A DNA stretch of 64,000 bases from Megasphaera sp. AM44-1BH (GTDB lineage Bacteria > Bacillota > Negativicutes > Veillonellales > Megasphaeraceae): NCBI RefSeq assembly GCF_003467125.1, contig NZ_QSFA01000012.1:1-64000 (forward strand), in the 5' to 3' direction. Positions 23,375-32,384 of the stretch are shown piece after piece. The position numbers were made by a program, and so were the translations under genes. Under the pieces are notes generated by a model, which searched no databases, was not told the DNA's origin, and saw only the letters and a program-made list of their open reading frames with translations. Position 1 is the first letter of the stretch. The number at the start of each line of letters is the position of its first letter.

Positions 23375-23642
23375 CTAATTCATTTTTCTGGCATCTACCT
23401 GGCGCACTCGACATATAAAATCATCTATGTTGAGTTCTCGACCCCTACTATGCCATCAAATTCAAAGTTCCGTAAAACAAATATCTATGTTGTTTTACGC
23501 ATTCATTTCGAACACTGGCAATTCAATACTTCAGTAAAAATCCAGACCTTGTGATGAAATAATTTTGCCACAGCCTCAACCTATCTAGTGGCGTTAATTC
23601 AAGGTTTTTGGAATATATAGTAGAGTGAAAATTTACATAACA
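23375..23642. repeat. Prophage/host junction interval with direct and inverted repeats
   Basis: No gene is seen. ATCTATGTTG occurs at 23423-23432 and 23483-23492, exactly 60 bp apart; CTCGAC occurs at 23407 and 23437; and CGTAAAACAA (23471-23480) and TTGTTTTACG (23490-23499) form a perfect 10-bp inverted repeat around the second copy. Repeats of this kind next to a serine recombinase are candidates for its attachment site (attR). The matching left end is outside the window. Confidence 0.45.
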
Positions 23643-25025
23643 CTACATCTTGCGTGACATCAATGCTACCGACTCAACGTGATGAGTCCGGGGGAACATG
23701 TCTACGGGCTGTACTTTGACGGTCTGGTATCCGTATTGTTCCAGGTAGGCCAGGTCGCGGGCCAGGGTGGCCGGGTTGCACGAGACGTAGACGACGCGTG
23801 TTGGTTTGCTCCGGGCAATGGCCTGGAGAACCGGTTCGCCACAGCCGGCCCGGGGCGGGTCGAGGACGATGACGCCGGGGCGGACGCCTTCCCGGATGAG
23901 TTCCGGCAGTTTATAGACGGCATCGCCGAGGATGAACTGTGCATTCCGTATGTGATTGTCCCGGGCGTTGCGGACGGCGTCGCGGATGGCCGGGGCAACG
24001 ATTTCGATACCGTAGACTTGTTTTGCTTTCTGGGCCAGGAACAATGTAATGGTCCCGGTGCCACAGTAGACGTCGGCAACGGTTTCCTTTCCTTTCAGGT
24101 CAGCAAAAGCCAGTGCCTGTTCGTAAAGCCGCTGGGCCTGTTCGCTGTTGACCTGGAAGAAGGACTGGGCCGAAATATGGAAGGTCAGCGGCCCGATGGA
24201 ATCGTGAATCGTATCTTTGCCATATATGGTGCGGGTCCTGGGCCCCAGTATGACGTTGGTATGACGGGTATTGATATTCTGGACGACGCTGGTCAGTCCC
24301 GGTATTTCACGGCGCAGGCGTTGTACCAGGTCTTTCATGTGCGGCACCACATCGCCGGCCGTTACCAGGCAGACCATGATTTCTCCCGTATGGACGCCGA
24401 CACGGCCCATGACGTGGCGTACGATGCCTGTCCGGGCGTCTTCGTCATAGGCTGGTATCTTGAAGTCTTTCATCCACTGACGGACCACGCGGATAATGGT
24501 ATTGTTGTCTTCTTTCTGGATGGCGCAATCGGCCACATCGATGACTTTGTGAGTGGCAGCGGCAAAGCAGCCGATGGCGACCTTTCCCCTGCCGGCTGCC
24601 GCAACGGGAAACTGCATTTTATTGCGATAGTGCCAGGGTGAGGAAGCGCCCAGTACGGGAAGTACGGGGACGTGATTCAGGTGGCCGATACGGACCATGG
24701 CGTCTTCTACCTGCTGCCGTTTTTCTTTCAGTTCTCCTTCATAAGTCATGTGCTGGAGCTGACAGCCGCCACACTGGTCGTAGACAGGGCAGTGCGGCTC
24801 GATACGGTCTGGCGAGGGCGTAACGATTCCGGCCAGTTCCGCTATGGCATAGTTTTTTTTGATCAGCTGGATCCGTGCCCGGACGGTTTCTCCCGGCAGT
24901 GCACCGGAGATGAATATGGTAAAATTTTCATATCGCCCGACACCTTCCCCGCTGGTGCCCAGCCGCATCACGGGTATTTCATAGATTTTCCCTTTTTGTA
25001 CGGGAATCGCATGTTTTTCCTTCAT
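23643..25025 (-). CDS. rlmD: 23S rRNA (uracil-5-)-methyltransferase, RlmD/TrmA family
   Basis: A 460-residue RNA m5U methyltransferase. An N-terminal TRAM domain (VMRLGTSGEGVGRYENF to about 65) is followed by the iron-sulfur cysteines in CPVYDQCGGCQL, the AdoMet site VADVYCGTGTIT, IVLDPPRAGC and the catalytic cysteine in YVSCNPATLARDL. The fold and length are those of RlmD/RumA-like enzymes; the exact target uridine (1939 or another) cannot be read from sequence. It follows pdp, separated by a hairpin. Confidence 0.92.
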   Translation of the reverse strand: MKEKHAIPVQKGKIYEIPVMRLGTSGEGVGRYENFTIFISGALPGETVRARIQLIKKNYAIAELAGIVTPSPDRIEPHCPVYDQCGGCQLQHMTYEGELKEKRQQVEDAMVRIGHLNHVPVLPVLGASSPWHYRNKMQFPVAAAGRGKVAIGCFAAATHKVIDVADCAIQKEDNNTIIRVVRQWMKDFKIPAYDEDARTGIVRHVMGRVGVHTGEIMVCLVTAGDVVPHMKDLVQRLRREIPGLTSVVQNINTRHTNVILGPRTRTIYGKDTIHDSIGPLTFHISAQSFFQVNSEQAQRLYEQALAFADLKGKETVADVYCGTGTITLFLAQKAKQVYGIEIVAPAIRDAVRNARDNHIRNAQFILGDAVYKLPELIREGVRPGVIVLDPPRAGCGEPVLQAIARSKPTRVVYVSCNPATLARDLAYLEQYGYQTVKVQPVDMFPRTHHVESVALMSRKM

Positions 25026-25049
25026 ATGGGTCCTTTCCTGGATATACGA

Positions 25050-25097
25050 AAGCCTCTCCGCAGGTAACGGTATGCTCTATCCTTGCCGGAGAGGCTT
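25050..25097 (-). terminator. Hairpin between pdp and rlmD
   Basis: AAGCCTCTCCG (25050-25060) and CGGAGAGGCTT (25087-25097) form an 11-bp perfect stem with a 26-nt loop. The U-run on the minus strand is weak (TTTCG), so partial termination after pdp is likely. Confidence 0.6.
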
Positions 25098-25100
25098 TTG

Positions 25101-26405
25101 TTACATAATAATTTCTGAAACGACGGGTTTCTGTACGGGAGCCGGTCCGTCTGATATGATAATCTGCTCTGCCGCCTGCTGCGCCAGTTCTTCCATGGGC
25201 GCGTGAGAGTTGCCGTAGAGCGTAAACAACGGTTCCCCCGCCCGGACCGGATCATACAATTCTTTGAACAGACGTATGCCGACCATCGGGTCGATGGCAT
25301 CTTCCTTACGGGCCCGGCCGGCTCCCATGCGCATGGCCAGTTCTCCCAGAGCCCGTCCATGAACGGCCGTGATATAGCCCGTTTCGGTCGATACGGCGGT
25401 GTACATCTGCGGAGCCCTGGTAAGGGGTTTCTTTCCAATCCAGGACGCACTGCCGTGCTGGGCACGGACGAACTGGCGGAATTTTTTCAGGCCTTCCCCG
25501 TTCTGCACCAGGTGGCGTATGCAGGCTCTGGCCTCGTCTTCGTCCGCTGCCTTGCCGCCCAGGATGAGCATCTGGCTGCCGATGGCTTCAACGACTTCCA
25601 TGAGCCGGCGGCCGCCCTTTCCCGACAGGGCCTCTACGGCTTCATCGACTTCCAGGCTGTTGCCGATAGCCGTTCCCAGGGGAGCTTCCATGGAAGTCAG
25701 AACAGCCCTCGTCGGCCGGCCGGCCAGTCTGCCGATATCGACCATGGTCCGTGCCAGCTGGCGGGCCCGTTCTTTTGTCTTCATGAACGCTCCGTCACCG
25801 TATTTGACATCGAGGACGATGGCGTCGGCTCCGGAGGCGATTTTCTTGCTCATGATGGAGCTGGCAATGAGCGGAATGCTTTCGACGGTCGCCGTCGCAT
25901 CGCGCAGGGCATAGAGCAGTTTATCTGCCGGAGCGATTTCACCGGACTGGCTGATAACGGCCATTCCCATGTCCTGCACCTGCTGGAGGAAGGCATCTTC
26001 TGAAAGTTCCGTCTGAAAACCGGGAATCGACTGGAGCTTGTCGATGGTTCCTCCCGTAAATCCCAGTCCCCGGCCGCTCATCTTGGCTACAGGCACACCG
26101 GCAGCGGCGACCAGCGGCGCTACGATGAGCGTCGTCGTATCGGCGATGCCCCCTGTACTGTGTTTATCTACTTTGATTCCCGGGATAGAGGACAGATCGA
26201 CGAGATCGCCGCTTTCTGCCATGGCCTTGGTCAGAGCCGTCGTTTCCCTTGCATCCATACCCTTTAGATACACGGCCATGCACCAGGCAGCGGCCTGATA
26301 GTCCGTCACCCGGCCCGCCGTATAGTCCCCGATGAAGCGGGTAATTTCTTCATCGGAAAGCACCCGGCCATCCCGTTTATGAGCAATGCAGTCTATAGGC
26401 CACAT
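25101..26405 (-). CDS. pdp: Pyrimidine-nucleoside phosphorylase
   Basis: Cleaves uridine, thymidine and deoxyuridine with phosphate to base and (deoxy)ribose-1-phosphate. The glycosyltransferase family 3 signature is clear: HKRDGRVLSDEEI, DKHSTGGIADTTT, KMSGRGLGFTGGTIDKL, and SGEIAPADKLLYALRD. The 434-residue length is normal. I chose ATG 26405 (MWPIDCI), preceded by GAGGTGA; an upstream GTG overlaps the deoB stop. Downstream of deoB, it supplies the pentose-1-phosphate that DeoB isomerises, so the pair forms a nucleoside salvage operon. Confidence 0.95.
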   Translation of the reverse strand: MWPIDCIAHKRDGRVLSDEEITRFIGDYTAGRVTDYQAAAWCMAVYLKGMDARETTALTKAMAESGDLVDLSSIPGIKVDKHSTGGIADTTTLIVAPLVAAAGVPVAKMSGRGLGFTGGTIDKLQSIPGFQTELSEDAFLQQVQDMGMAVISQSGEIAPADKLLYALRDATATVESIPLIASSIMSKKIASGADAIVLDVKYGDGAFMKTKERARQLARTMVDIGRLAGRPTRAVLTSMEAPLGTAIGNSLEVDEAVEALSGKGGRRLMEVVEAIGSQMLILGGKAADEDEARACIRHLVQNGEGLKKFRQFVRAQHGSASWIGKKPLTRAPQMYTAVSTETGYITAVHGRALGELAMRMGAGRARKEDAIDPMVGIRLFKELYDPVRAGEPLFTLYGNSHAPMEELAQQAAEQIIISDGPAPVQKPVVSEIIM

Positions 26406-26410
26406 AGGCG

Positions 26411-27583
26411 TCACCTCAGTTCCGAAAGAAATCCCGTTCCTGCCGGAAGCTGCCCCAGGGAGAAGTTATCCATGATGGTCTGTCCCAGGTCAGCATAGGT
26501 CTTGCGGATGCCCAGGTTGACCGGTTCCGTAAGGGCCGGGCTATAGACGACGAGGGGCACCCGTTCCCGCGTATGGTCTGTTCCTTTCCAGGTCGGGTCA
26601 TTGCCGTGATCTGCCGTGATCATGAGCAGTTCATCGGGCTGGACCAGGGGCAGGAAATGGCCCAGCATATCATCAAAGGCTTCGATGCAGGCGGCATAGC
26701 CCTCTACATTGCGGCGATGGCCATACTGGCTGTCGAAATCGACAAAATTGGCCATGAGCAGGCCTTCCCGGTCCCGGTGGGCCAGCAATTGTTCCGTCAG
26801 GGCCTTCATATCTGCCGGATTGTCCCCAGTATGGTATGATTCGGTGAGGCCGATATGGGCGTAAATATCGCCGATTTTCCCTACGCCTGCGACAAAACGT
26901 CCTGATCCGGAAAGATAGGAAAAGACCATTTTTTTCTTGGGAAGGCGGCTGTAGTCCCGGCGGTCTCCCGTACGGACGAAATGGCCCTGTGTACCGATAA
27001 ACGGCCGGGCAATGATGCGCCCTACTTCATAGGGGCCGACGCAGACTTCCTTCCGCGTGATGTCACAGATGCGGTACAATTCGTCAAGTGGAATGACGTC
27101 GTTGTGGGCGGCAATCTGAAAGACGCTGTCCGCCGATGTATAGATGATGGGAAGGCCCGTGCGGAAATGGTCCGGCCCCAGCCGTTCGATGATTTCCGTA
27201 CCCGACGCAATTTCATTGCCGATATAGCCATACCCTGTTTTTTCCGTAAACGCGTTCAGCAGGTCCGGGGGAAAGGCATGGGGAAAGGTAGGGAAAGGCG
27301 TTTCCACAATATTACCCATAAATTCCCAGTGGCCGCTGGTCGTATCCTTGCCGGCCGACTGTTCTTCCATCAGGCCATAAGAGCCGATGACTTCCGCCGG
27401 TTCCTGATGAATATGGGCTATATTCCCCCAGCCCAGGCGGCGCAGATTGGGCACGCGCAACGGCACCCGGGCATCGATATGTCCGATCGTATCGGCCCCG
27501 GCATCACCAAACGCAGCCGCATCGGGCGCATCGCCGGCACCAACGCTATCCATGACGATGACAATAATTCGTTTAAATTTCAT
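26411..27583 (-). CDS. deoB: Phosphopentomutase
   Basis: Interconverts (deoxy)ribose 1- and 5-phosphate. The 390-residue alkaline-phosphatase-superfamily enzyme has the metal site VMDSVGAGDAPDAAAFGD at the N-terminus, the phosphothreonine region SAGKDTTSGHWE, and the C-terminal metal ligands in ITADHGNDPTWKGTDHTRE. ATG 27583 lies 9 nt after AGGGG. It has its own extended -10 promoter and leads into pdp with almost no gap. Confidence 0.96.
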   Translation of the reverse strand: MKFKRIIVIVMDSVGAGDAPDAAAFGDAGADTIGHIDARVPLRVPNLRRLGWGNIAHIHQEPAEVIGSYGLMEEQSAGKDTTSGHWEFMGNIVETPFPTFPHAFPPDLLNAFTEKTGYGYIGNEIASGTEIIERLGPDHFRTGLPIIYTSADSVFQIAAHNDVIPLDELYRICDITRKEVCVGPYEVGRIIARPFIGTQGHFVRTGDRRDYSRLPKKKMVFSYLSGSGRFVAGVGKIGDIYAHIGLTESYHTGDNPADMKALTEQLLAHRDREGLLMANFVDFDSQYGHRRNVEGYAACIEAFDDMLGHFLPLVQPDELLMITADHGNDPTWKGTDHTRERVPLVVYSPALTEPVNLGIRKTYADLGQTIMDNFSLGQLPAGTGFLSELR

Positions 27584-27617
27584 ATAGGTCACCCCTTTGG
27601 GAAATAGTTTTTCTTTT

Positions 27618-27626
27618 ATTATACCA
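27618..27626 (-). promoter_or_regulatory. Extended -10 promoter for deoB-pdp
   Basis: On the minus strand TGGTATAAT is a perfect extended -10 located 35 nt before the deoB start, between the Nudix gene and deoB. No strong -35 is visible. Confidence 0.6.
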
Positions 27627-27660
27627 TAGGGTTGTTCCGGGCGTATGGAAAAGAGCGGCC

Positions 27661-28215
27661 TCAGCGAAGATATTTTTTCGCTTTCTGGAAATTGGCGATG
27701 GTCTTGGCATCGACGATTTCATTAGTATCGATCAAGTGTTCCACTTCTTCCGGCGTATAGTATTCAAGGTTCATGAATTCGTCTTCATCGAGGTGCTGAT
27801 GGCCTTTTTTCAGGTTTTTGGCAAGATAAAGGTATATCCGTTCATTGCAGAATCCCGGCGACGTATAGACGTAGCCCAGGGGCTGGATATCGTCGGAAGA
27901 AAATCCCGTTTCTTCTTCCAGTTCCCGGTGCGCGCATTCCGCCGGATTTTCCCCGTCGTGTTCAATCTTGCCGGCCGGTACTTCCAGCATAGGCTGGGCG
28001 GCTGCGTAGCGGTACTGACGGACAAGGATGATTTTGCCATCATCGGTCACGGGTAAAATAGCGCAGGCGCCAAAATGCCATACGGCTTCCCGTGTGGCCG
28101 TCTTCGGTTTTCCGCCCTGTCCGTCATCGATTTCTACGGTATCTACGGTAACATGGAGGACGCGGCCATGTAAAATTTCTTTTCTTGCAATCATGCGTTC
28201 TGTACTGATACTCAT
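27661..28215 (-). CDS. Nudix hydrolase, ADP-ribose pyrophosphatase type
   Basis: A 184-residue Nudix enzyme. The Nudix box is intact: GKIEHDGENPAECAHRELEE followed by ETGF. The stretch PLGYVYTSPGFCNERIYLYL after it is typical of ADP-ribose pyrophosphatases, which cleave ADP-ribose to AMP and ribose 5-phosphate. This fits its place upstream of phosphopentomutase. GGAGG precedes the ATG at 28215. Confidence 0.92.
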   Translation of the reverse strand: MSISTERMIARKEILHGRVLHVTVDTVEIDDGQGGKPKTATREAVWHFGACAILPVTDDGKIILVRQYRYAAAQPMLEVPAGKIEHDGENPAECAHRELEEETGFSSDDIQPLGYVYTSPGFCNERIYLYLAKNLKKGHQHLDEDEFMNLEYYTPEEVEHLIDTNEIVDAKTIANFQKAKKYLR

Positions 28216-28235
28216 TGTGATTCCTCCCCTTTTTT

Positions 28236-28261
28236 AGTGGTTAGTGGCCAGTGGTTAGTGG
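28236..28261. repeat. Tandem 12-bp direct repeat
   Basis: AGTGGTTAGTGG occurs twice with a 14-bp period (28236-28247, 28250-28261) between the dut terminator and the Nudix gene. No function is evident. Confidence 0.6.
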
Positions 28262-28279
28262 ATGGTCCATTTTATGCCA

Positions 28280-28322
28280 AAAAGGCTGTCGCATGATGGC
28301 GGAACCCTTCGTGCGACAGCCT
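28280..28322 (-). terminator. Terminator of the pnp-dut operon
   Basis: AGGCTGTCGCA and TGCGACAGCCT form a perfect 11-bp stem, followed on the minus strand by TTTTTGG. It is 30 nt after the dut stop. Confidence 0.88.
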
Positions 28323-28352
28323 CTCGTTATATCTGACATCAAAGGTCAGTCC

Positions 28353-28799
28353 TTATTGGCCCGTACTGCCTATGCCGCCCATGCGGATGCCTGATGCATC
28401 GTCATCGTCGGTGGTCAGGTATTTCATAAATATCCCCTGGGCGATGCGTTCCCCTTTTTTTATCGTGTAGGAAACGTCCTTGGTATTGTAATAGGCAATC
28501 ATGATATGGCCTTCGTTATCGGGATTATTGTAATAATCGCAGTCAATGATTCCCGTGCTGTTGGCCAGCATAAGGCCTTTTTTGAACGCCAGGCTGGAAC
28601 GGATGAAAATGGAAAGGTATTCATTCAGTTCCATATATGCCTTGAGTCCCGTCGGCACGACCGTCACGGCATGGGGAGCCAGGACGGTATCGGCTGCGGC
28701 TTCCAGGTCATACCCGGCGCTTTTTGCTGTTTTCCGCTGCGGCACGTGAATATCTTTCCCTTCATATGCCGTAACGATTTCAAATCCCCGGTGCCTCAT
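28353..28799 (-). CDS. dut: dUTP diphosphatase
   Basis: Hydrolyses dUTP to dUMP, keeping uracil out of DNA and feeding thymidylate synthesis. The 148-residue trimeric-type enzyme shows motif 1 SAGYDLEAAAD, motif 2 RSSLAFKKGLML, motif 3 GIIDCDYYNNPDNEG, motif 4 GERIAQGIF and the glycine-rich motif 5 GGIGSTGQ. Motif 5 has MGG where many have RGGFGSTG. The ATGA overlap with pnp shows translational coupling. A strong terminator follows. Confidence 0.95.
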   Translation of the reverse strand: MRHRGFEIVTAYEGKDIHVPQRKTAKSAGYDLEAAADTVLAPHAVTVVPTGLKAYMELNEYLSIFIRSSLAFKKGLMLANSTGIIDCDYYNNPDNEGHIMIAYYNTKDVSYTIKKGERIAQGIFMKYLTTDDDDASGIRMGGIGSTGQ

Positions 28800-30955
28800 T
28801 TCTGCACCTTTTTGTTGTCATTCTGACGTCCATGGCTATTGCGCGGTCCGTGACTGCGGTGTGCCTGCCCGTCACCGCCACCGAGCAGGGCTTTGCGCGA
28901 CAGGTTGATACGGCCTTTGTCATCGATTTCCACGCATTTGACCATGATTTCATCGCCGATATTGACGACATCTTCTACTTTTTCTACCCGTTCTTTAGCC
29001 AGCTGGGAAATATGGACCAGGCCTTCTTTGCCCGGCAGGATTTCCACAAAGGCGCCAAAGTTCATGATACGCGTGACTTTGCCGAGGTAGGTTTCCCCTA
29101 CTTCCACGTCTTTTGTCAGGTTTTCGATCCATTCCTTCGCCTTTTCACCGCCAGCGGCATCGACAGAGGCGATATAGACCAGGCCGGAGTCATCGATATC
29201 GATTTTGGCTCCCGTTTCTTCCGTGATCTGTTTGATTACCTTGCCGCCCGGCCCGATGACATCGCGGATCTTGTCGGGGTCGATATGCATGGTGATAATA
29301 CGCGGTGCATAGGGAGACAGTTCCTTGCGCGGTTCGCTGATGCATTCCAGCATCTTGCCCATGATGAAGATACGGCCTTCATGAGCCTGTTTCAGGGCCT
29401 TGTCGAGGATTTCCCGGCTCAGACCTTTGATCTTGATATCCATCTGGATAGCCGTGACGCCTTTCATGGTACCGGCTACTTTGAAGTCCATATCGCCCAG
29501 GGCATCTTCCATCCCCTGAATATCGGTCAGGATGGTGAAGTCATCGCCTTTCGTTACCAGACCCATGGCTACGCCGGCTACAGGGGCTTTGATAGGCACG
29601 CCGGCATCCATCAGGGCCAGTGTGCTGCCACAGGTACTGCCCATGGAGCTGGAGCCGTTCGATTCGAGGACTTCCGATACGACGCGGATAGCATAGGGGA
29701 ATTCTTCTTCGCTCGGCATGACCTGGGTCAGTGCCCGTTCTGCCAGTTTGCCATGGCCGATTTCACGGCGGCCCGGGCCACGGGACGATTTAGTTTCGCC
29801 GACGCAGAAGCTCGGGAAATTATAATGATGCATATAACGGCGGTCCGTTTCCAGGCCGACGCCATCGATATGCTGGCATTCAGAAAGCGGCGCCAGGGTG
29901 CAGAAACTCAGTACCTGTGTCTGTCCGCGGGTAAACAGGCCCGTGCCATGAGTGCGCTTGAACAGGCCGACTTCGCAGCTGACCGGACGGACTTCATCGA
30001 CGCGGCGGCCATCGGGACGGATCTTATCGACGGCAATCATGTGACGGACGATTTCCTTGATCATCTTCTGGGTGATTTCGGCGACATCGTCCTGATTGTC
30101 CGGATAAATATCGGCAAAGTGTTCGTAGATGTCCGTTTCGACGGCATTCATCTTTTCTTCACGGGAAATCTTATCGGCGTTGCAGATAGCTTCTTTCATG
30201 GCGGCTTCGCCATAAGCATGAACGGCTTCTACAATATCTGCCGGCGGTTCTTTTTCTACGAATTCCTGTTTGGGCACGCTGATCTGAGGCAGGAATCCCA
30301 GCTGGAATTCGACAACTTTTTTGATTTCTTCATGGGCAAACATGATGGCATCGAGGATATCTGCTTCCGGTACCTGTTTGGCGCCCCCTTCTACCATGAG
30401 GATGGCATCTTTGGTCCCTGCTACGACGATATCCATATCGCTGGCTTCGCTCTGGGCCACCGTCGGGTTTACGACGAACTGGCCATCGACACGGCCTACG
30501 CGGACACCGGCAATCGGGCCGGCAAAGGGGATATGGGACATGCACAGCGATACGGAAGCACCGATCATGGCAGCGATTTCCGGCGCGTTGTCATGGTCTA
30601 CGCAGAAGTCATAGGCTACGACGTGGACGTCATGACGGTATGTCTTGGGGAACAGCGGGCGGATCGGGCGGTCGATCAGGCGGGCAAAAAGAGTCGCCGA
30701 TTCGGGCGGTTTGCCTTCCCGTTTAATAAAGCCGCCGGGAATCTTCCCTACAGAGTACATTTTTTCTTCATAATCGACGGTCAGTGGGAAGAAATCTGCA
30801 TCTTCCCGTGCTTCTTTCGATCCCGTAGCCGTAACAAAGACGGCCGTATCACCATAGCGGACCAAGGCTGCGCCACTTGCCTGTTTGGCGAGCTGTCCTA
30901 CTTCAATGACCAGGGGACGACCGGCAAAATCCATCTGGAATACCTGTTTTTCCAT
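28796..30955 (-). CDS. pnp: Polyribonucleotide nucleotidyltransferase (PNPase)
   Basis: A 719-residue phosphorolytic 3'-5' exoribonuclease of the degradosome. Two RNase PH domains are seen (the second with FCVGETKSSRGPGRREIGHG and SNGSSSMGSTCGS), then a KH domain with DVIGPGGKVIKQITEETGA and an S1 domain with YLGKVTRIMNFGAFVEILPG. The basic tail (HRSHGPRNSHGRQNDNKK) is common in Firmicute PNPases. It follows rpsO, the usual order, with a 65-nt inverted repeat in its leader that could mediate RNase III or self-regulation. Confidence 0.97.
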   Translation of the reverse strand: MEKQVFQMDFAGRPLVIEVGQLAKQASGAALVRYGDTAVFVTATGSKEAREDADFFPLTVDYEEKMYSVGKIPGGFIKREGKPPESATLFARLIDRPIRPLFPKTYRHDVHVVAYDFCVDHDNAPEIAAMIGASVSLCMSHIPFAGPIAGVRVGRVDGQFVVNPTVAQSEASDMDIVVAGTKDAILMVEGGAKQVPEADILDAIMFAHEEIKKVVEFQLGFLPQISVPKQEFVEKEPPADIVEAVHAYGEAAMKEAICNADKISREEKMNAVETDIYEHFADIYPDNQDDVAEITQKMIKEIVRHMIAVDKIRPDGRRVDEVRPVSCEVGLFKRTHGTGLFTRGQTQVLSFCTLAPLSECQHIDGVGLETDRRYMHHYNFPSFCVGETKSSRGPGRREIGHGKLAERALTQVMPSEEEFPYAIRVVSEVLESNGSSSMGSTCGSTLALMDAGVPIKAPVAGVAMGLVTKGDDFTILTDIQGMEDALGDMDFKVAGTMKGVTAIQMDIKIKGLSREILDKALKQAHEGRIFIMGKMLECISEPRKELSPYAPRIITMHIDPDKIRDVIGPGGKVIKQITEETGAKIDIDDSGLVYIASVDAAGGEKAKEWIENLTKDVEVGETYLGKVTRIMNFGAFVEILPGKEGLVHISQLAKERVEKVEDVVNIGDEIMVKCVEIDDKGRINLSRKALLGGGDGQAHRSHGPRNSHGRQNDNKKVQK

Positions 30956-30996
30956 TCGTTTTCCTCCTTAATGAAAGAGTCCTAAGAGAAATTCAG

Positions 30997-31061
30997 ACAG
31001 GCTGTAGGTCATAGGTCAGTATCGCCGAAAAGCGGTACTGACCTATAACCTACCAACCTGT
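30997..31061 (-). repeat. 65-nt inverted repeat in the pnp leader
   Basis: GTAGGTCATAGGTCAGTA (31004-31021) pairs with TACTGACCTATAACCTAC (31036-31053) with one mismatch, and ACAGG/CCTGT extend it outward. In RNA this would be a long hairpin about 40 nt upstream of the pnp start. It may be a regulatory hairpin, as in enteric rpsO-pnp, or a dispersed intergenic repeat. Confidence 0.75.
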
Positions 31062-31079
31062 AACATACACTATGTTCTG

Positions 31080-31111
31080 AAAAAAGAGGCTGATGCGTAC
31101 ACATCAGCCTC
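31080..31111 (-). terminator. rpsO terminator
   Basis: GAGGCTGATG (31086-31095) pairs with CATCAGCCTC (31102-31111), then TTTTTT on the minus strand. It lies 12 nt after rpsO. Confidence 0.88.
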
Positions 31112-31122
31112 ACACAACGCGA

Positions 31123-31389
31123 TTATTTACGCAGGTTCAGTTTTTCAAGAATAGCACGATAACGGCCAAGATCATGTTTCTGAAGATATGCCAGCAGGTT
31201 ACGGCGCTGACCAACTAATTTGAGCAGGCCGCGGCGGGATGCATGGTCTTTCTTGTTGCTGCGGAGATGTTCCGTCAGATAGACGATGCGGGCCGTAAGG
31301 AGCGCAATCTGCACTTCCGGGGATCCTGTGTCGTTTTCATTTGCGCCGTATTTGGCGACGATAGCTTTCTTTTCTTCTACACTTAACAT
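31123..31389 (-). CDS. rpsO: 30S ribosomal protein S15
   Basis: Primary 16S rRNA-binding protein that organises the central domain of the small subunit. The 88-residue sequence has the conserved block NENDTGSPEVQIALLTARI, the LTEHLRSNKKDHASRRGLL helix and the C-terminal YRAILEKLNLRK. ATG 31389 follows GGAGG; an extension by five codons upstream is rejected. A promoter and a leader of about 90 nt precede it, long enough for S15 autoregulation. Confidence 0.98.
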   Translation of the reverse strand: MLSVEEKKAIVAKYGANENDTGSPEVQIALLTARIVYLTEHLRSNKKDHASRRGLLKLVGQRRNLLAYLQKHDLGRYRAILEKLNLRK

Positions 31390-31482
31390 AGTTCGTTCCT
31401 CCATTTGTAAAAATAATCTATTCGCAAAGTGCTACGTGATCGTCGGAGATTCGAGACACCTGGCACCCGTACGACATCACAT

Positions 31483-31511
31483 ATTATACTATATCCCTGC
31501 CATGCTGTAAA
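31483..31511 (-). promoter_or_regulatory. rpsO promoter
   Basis: Minus-strand TTTACA (31506-31511), 17-bp spacer and TATAAT (31483-31488). It overlaps the region immediately after the purC stop and gives a leader of about 90 nt. Confidence 0.75.
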
Positions 31512-31514
31512 GGC

Positions 31515-32384
31515 TTAGAACGCCTTGCCTGTCAGGAGTTCATAGGCTTCTTTGTATTTTTCAATGGTCTTGTCGATGACATCCTGGGGCAGGAGGTAGT
31601 CGCTGTCGGGATTGGCTTTCAGCCAGTCGCGGACAAACTGCTTGTCATAGGACGGCTGGGATTTGCCTGCTTCATAGCCTTCAAGGGGCCAGAAGCGGGA
31701 GCTGTCCGGCGTCAGCATTTCATCGCCAAGGACGATATTGCCTTTGTCATCGAGGCCGAATTCAAACTTCGTATCGGCAATGATGATGCCCCGGGAGAGT
31801 GCATAATCGGCACATTTCTTATACAGAGCAATGGTATAATCGCGGATGGCTTCAGCATATTCTTTGCCTTTTCCCGGGAAGGTTTTGTCGAGGAATGCCG
31901 CCCCTTCTTCCAGGGACACGTTCATATCGTGTTCGCCCAGTTCGGCTTTGGTAGACGGGGTAAAAATCGGTTCCGGCAGTTTTTCCGATTCCTTGAGACC
32001 AGCCGGCAGTTTGATGCCGCAGACGGTGCCGTTTTCTTTATAGCTTTCCCAGCCGCTGCCGGTGATATAGCCGCGGACGATGCATTCCATGGGAATCATG
32101 GTCAGTTTCTGGCACTTCATGCTGTTGCCGTCGAACTGGGGCTGCTGGAAAAATTCCGGCATGTCTTTCACATCGACAGAAATCATATGATTGGGAATGA
32201 TATCTTTCGTAAAATCGAACCAGAAGCGGGACATCTGTGTCAGGACGGCACCTTTCTGGGTAATCTTATTCTTGAGGATATGGTCAAAAGCAGAGATGCG
32301 GTCCGTGGCTACCATGACGATGCTATCGCCAATATCATATACTTCGCGGACTTTGCCCGATTTAAACGGTTTATATTCTTTCAT
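31515..32384 (-). CDS. purC: Phosphoribosylaminoimidazole-succinocarboxamide synthase
   Basis: Joins CAIR and aspartate to SAICAR using ATP, step 7 of purine synthesis with the numbering that counts CAIR formation. The 289-residue protein is the longer type: YKPFKSGKVREVYDIGD, ATDRISAFDHILKNKI, PMECIVRGYITGSGW and IFTPSTKAELGEHD are visible, with the C-terminal FVRDWLKANPDSDYLLPQ. It stands apart from the purE-D operon, downstream of fumC. GGAGG precedes the ATG at 32384. Confidence 0.95.
   Translation of the reverse strand: MKEYKPFKSGKVREVYDIGDSIVMVATDRISAFDHILKNKITQKGAVLTQMSRFWFDFTKDIIPNHMISVDVKDMPEFFQQPQFDGNSMKCQKLTMIPMECIVRGYITGSGWESYKENGTVCGIKLPAGLKESEKLPEPIFTPSTKAELGEHDMNVSLEEGAAFLDKTFPGKGKEYAEAIRDYTIALYKKCADYALSRGIIIADTKFEFGLDDKGNIVLGDEMLTPDSSRFWPLEGYEAGKSQPSYDKQFVRDWLKANPDSDYLLPQDVIDKTIEKYKEAYELLTGKAF

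Noticed and set aside
1..23400. Prophage judged defective because capsid, tail and lysis genes are missing
   Set aside because: The portal is cut off only by the window edge at the side where those genes normally follow, so completeness cannot be judged.
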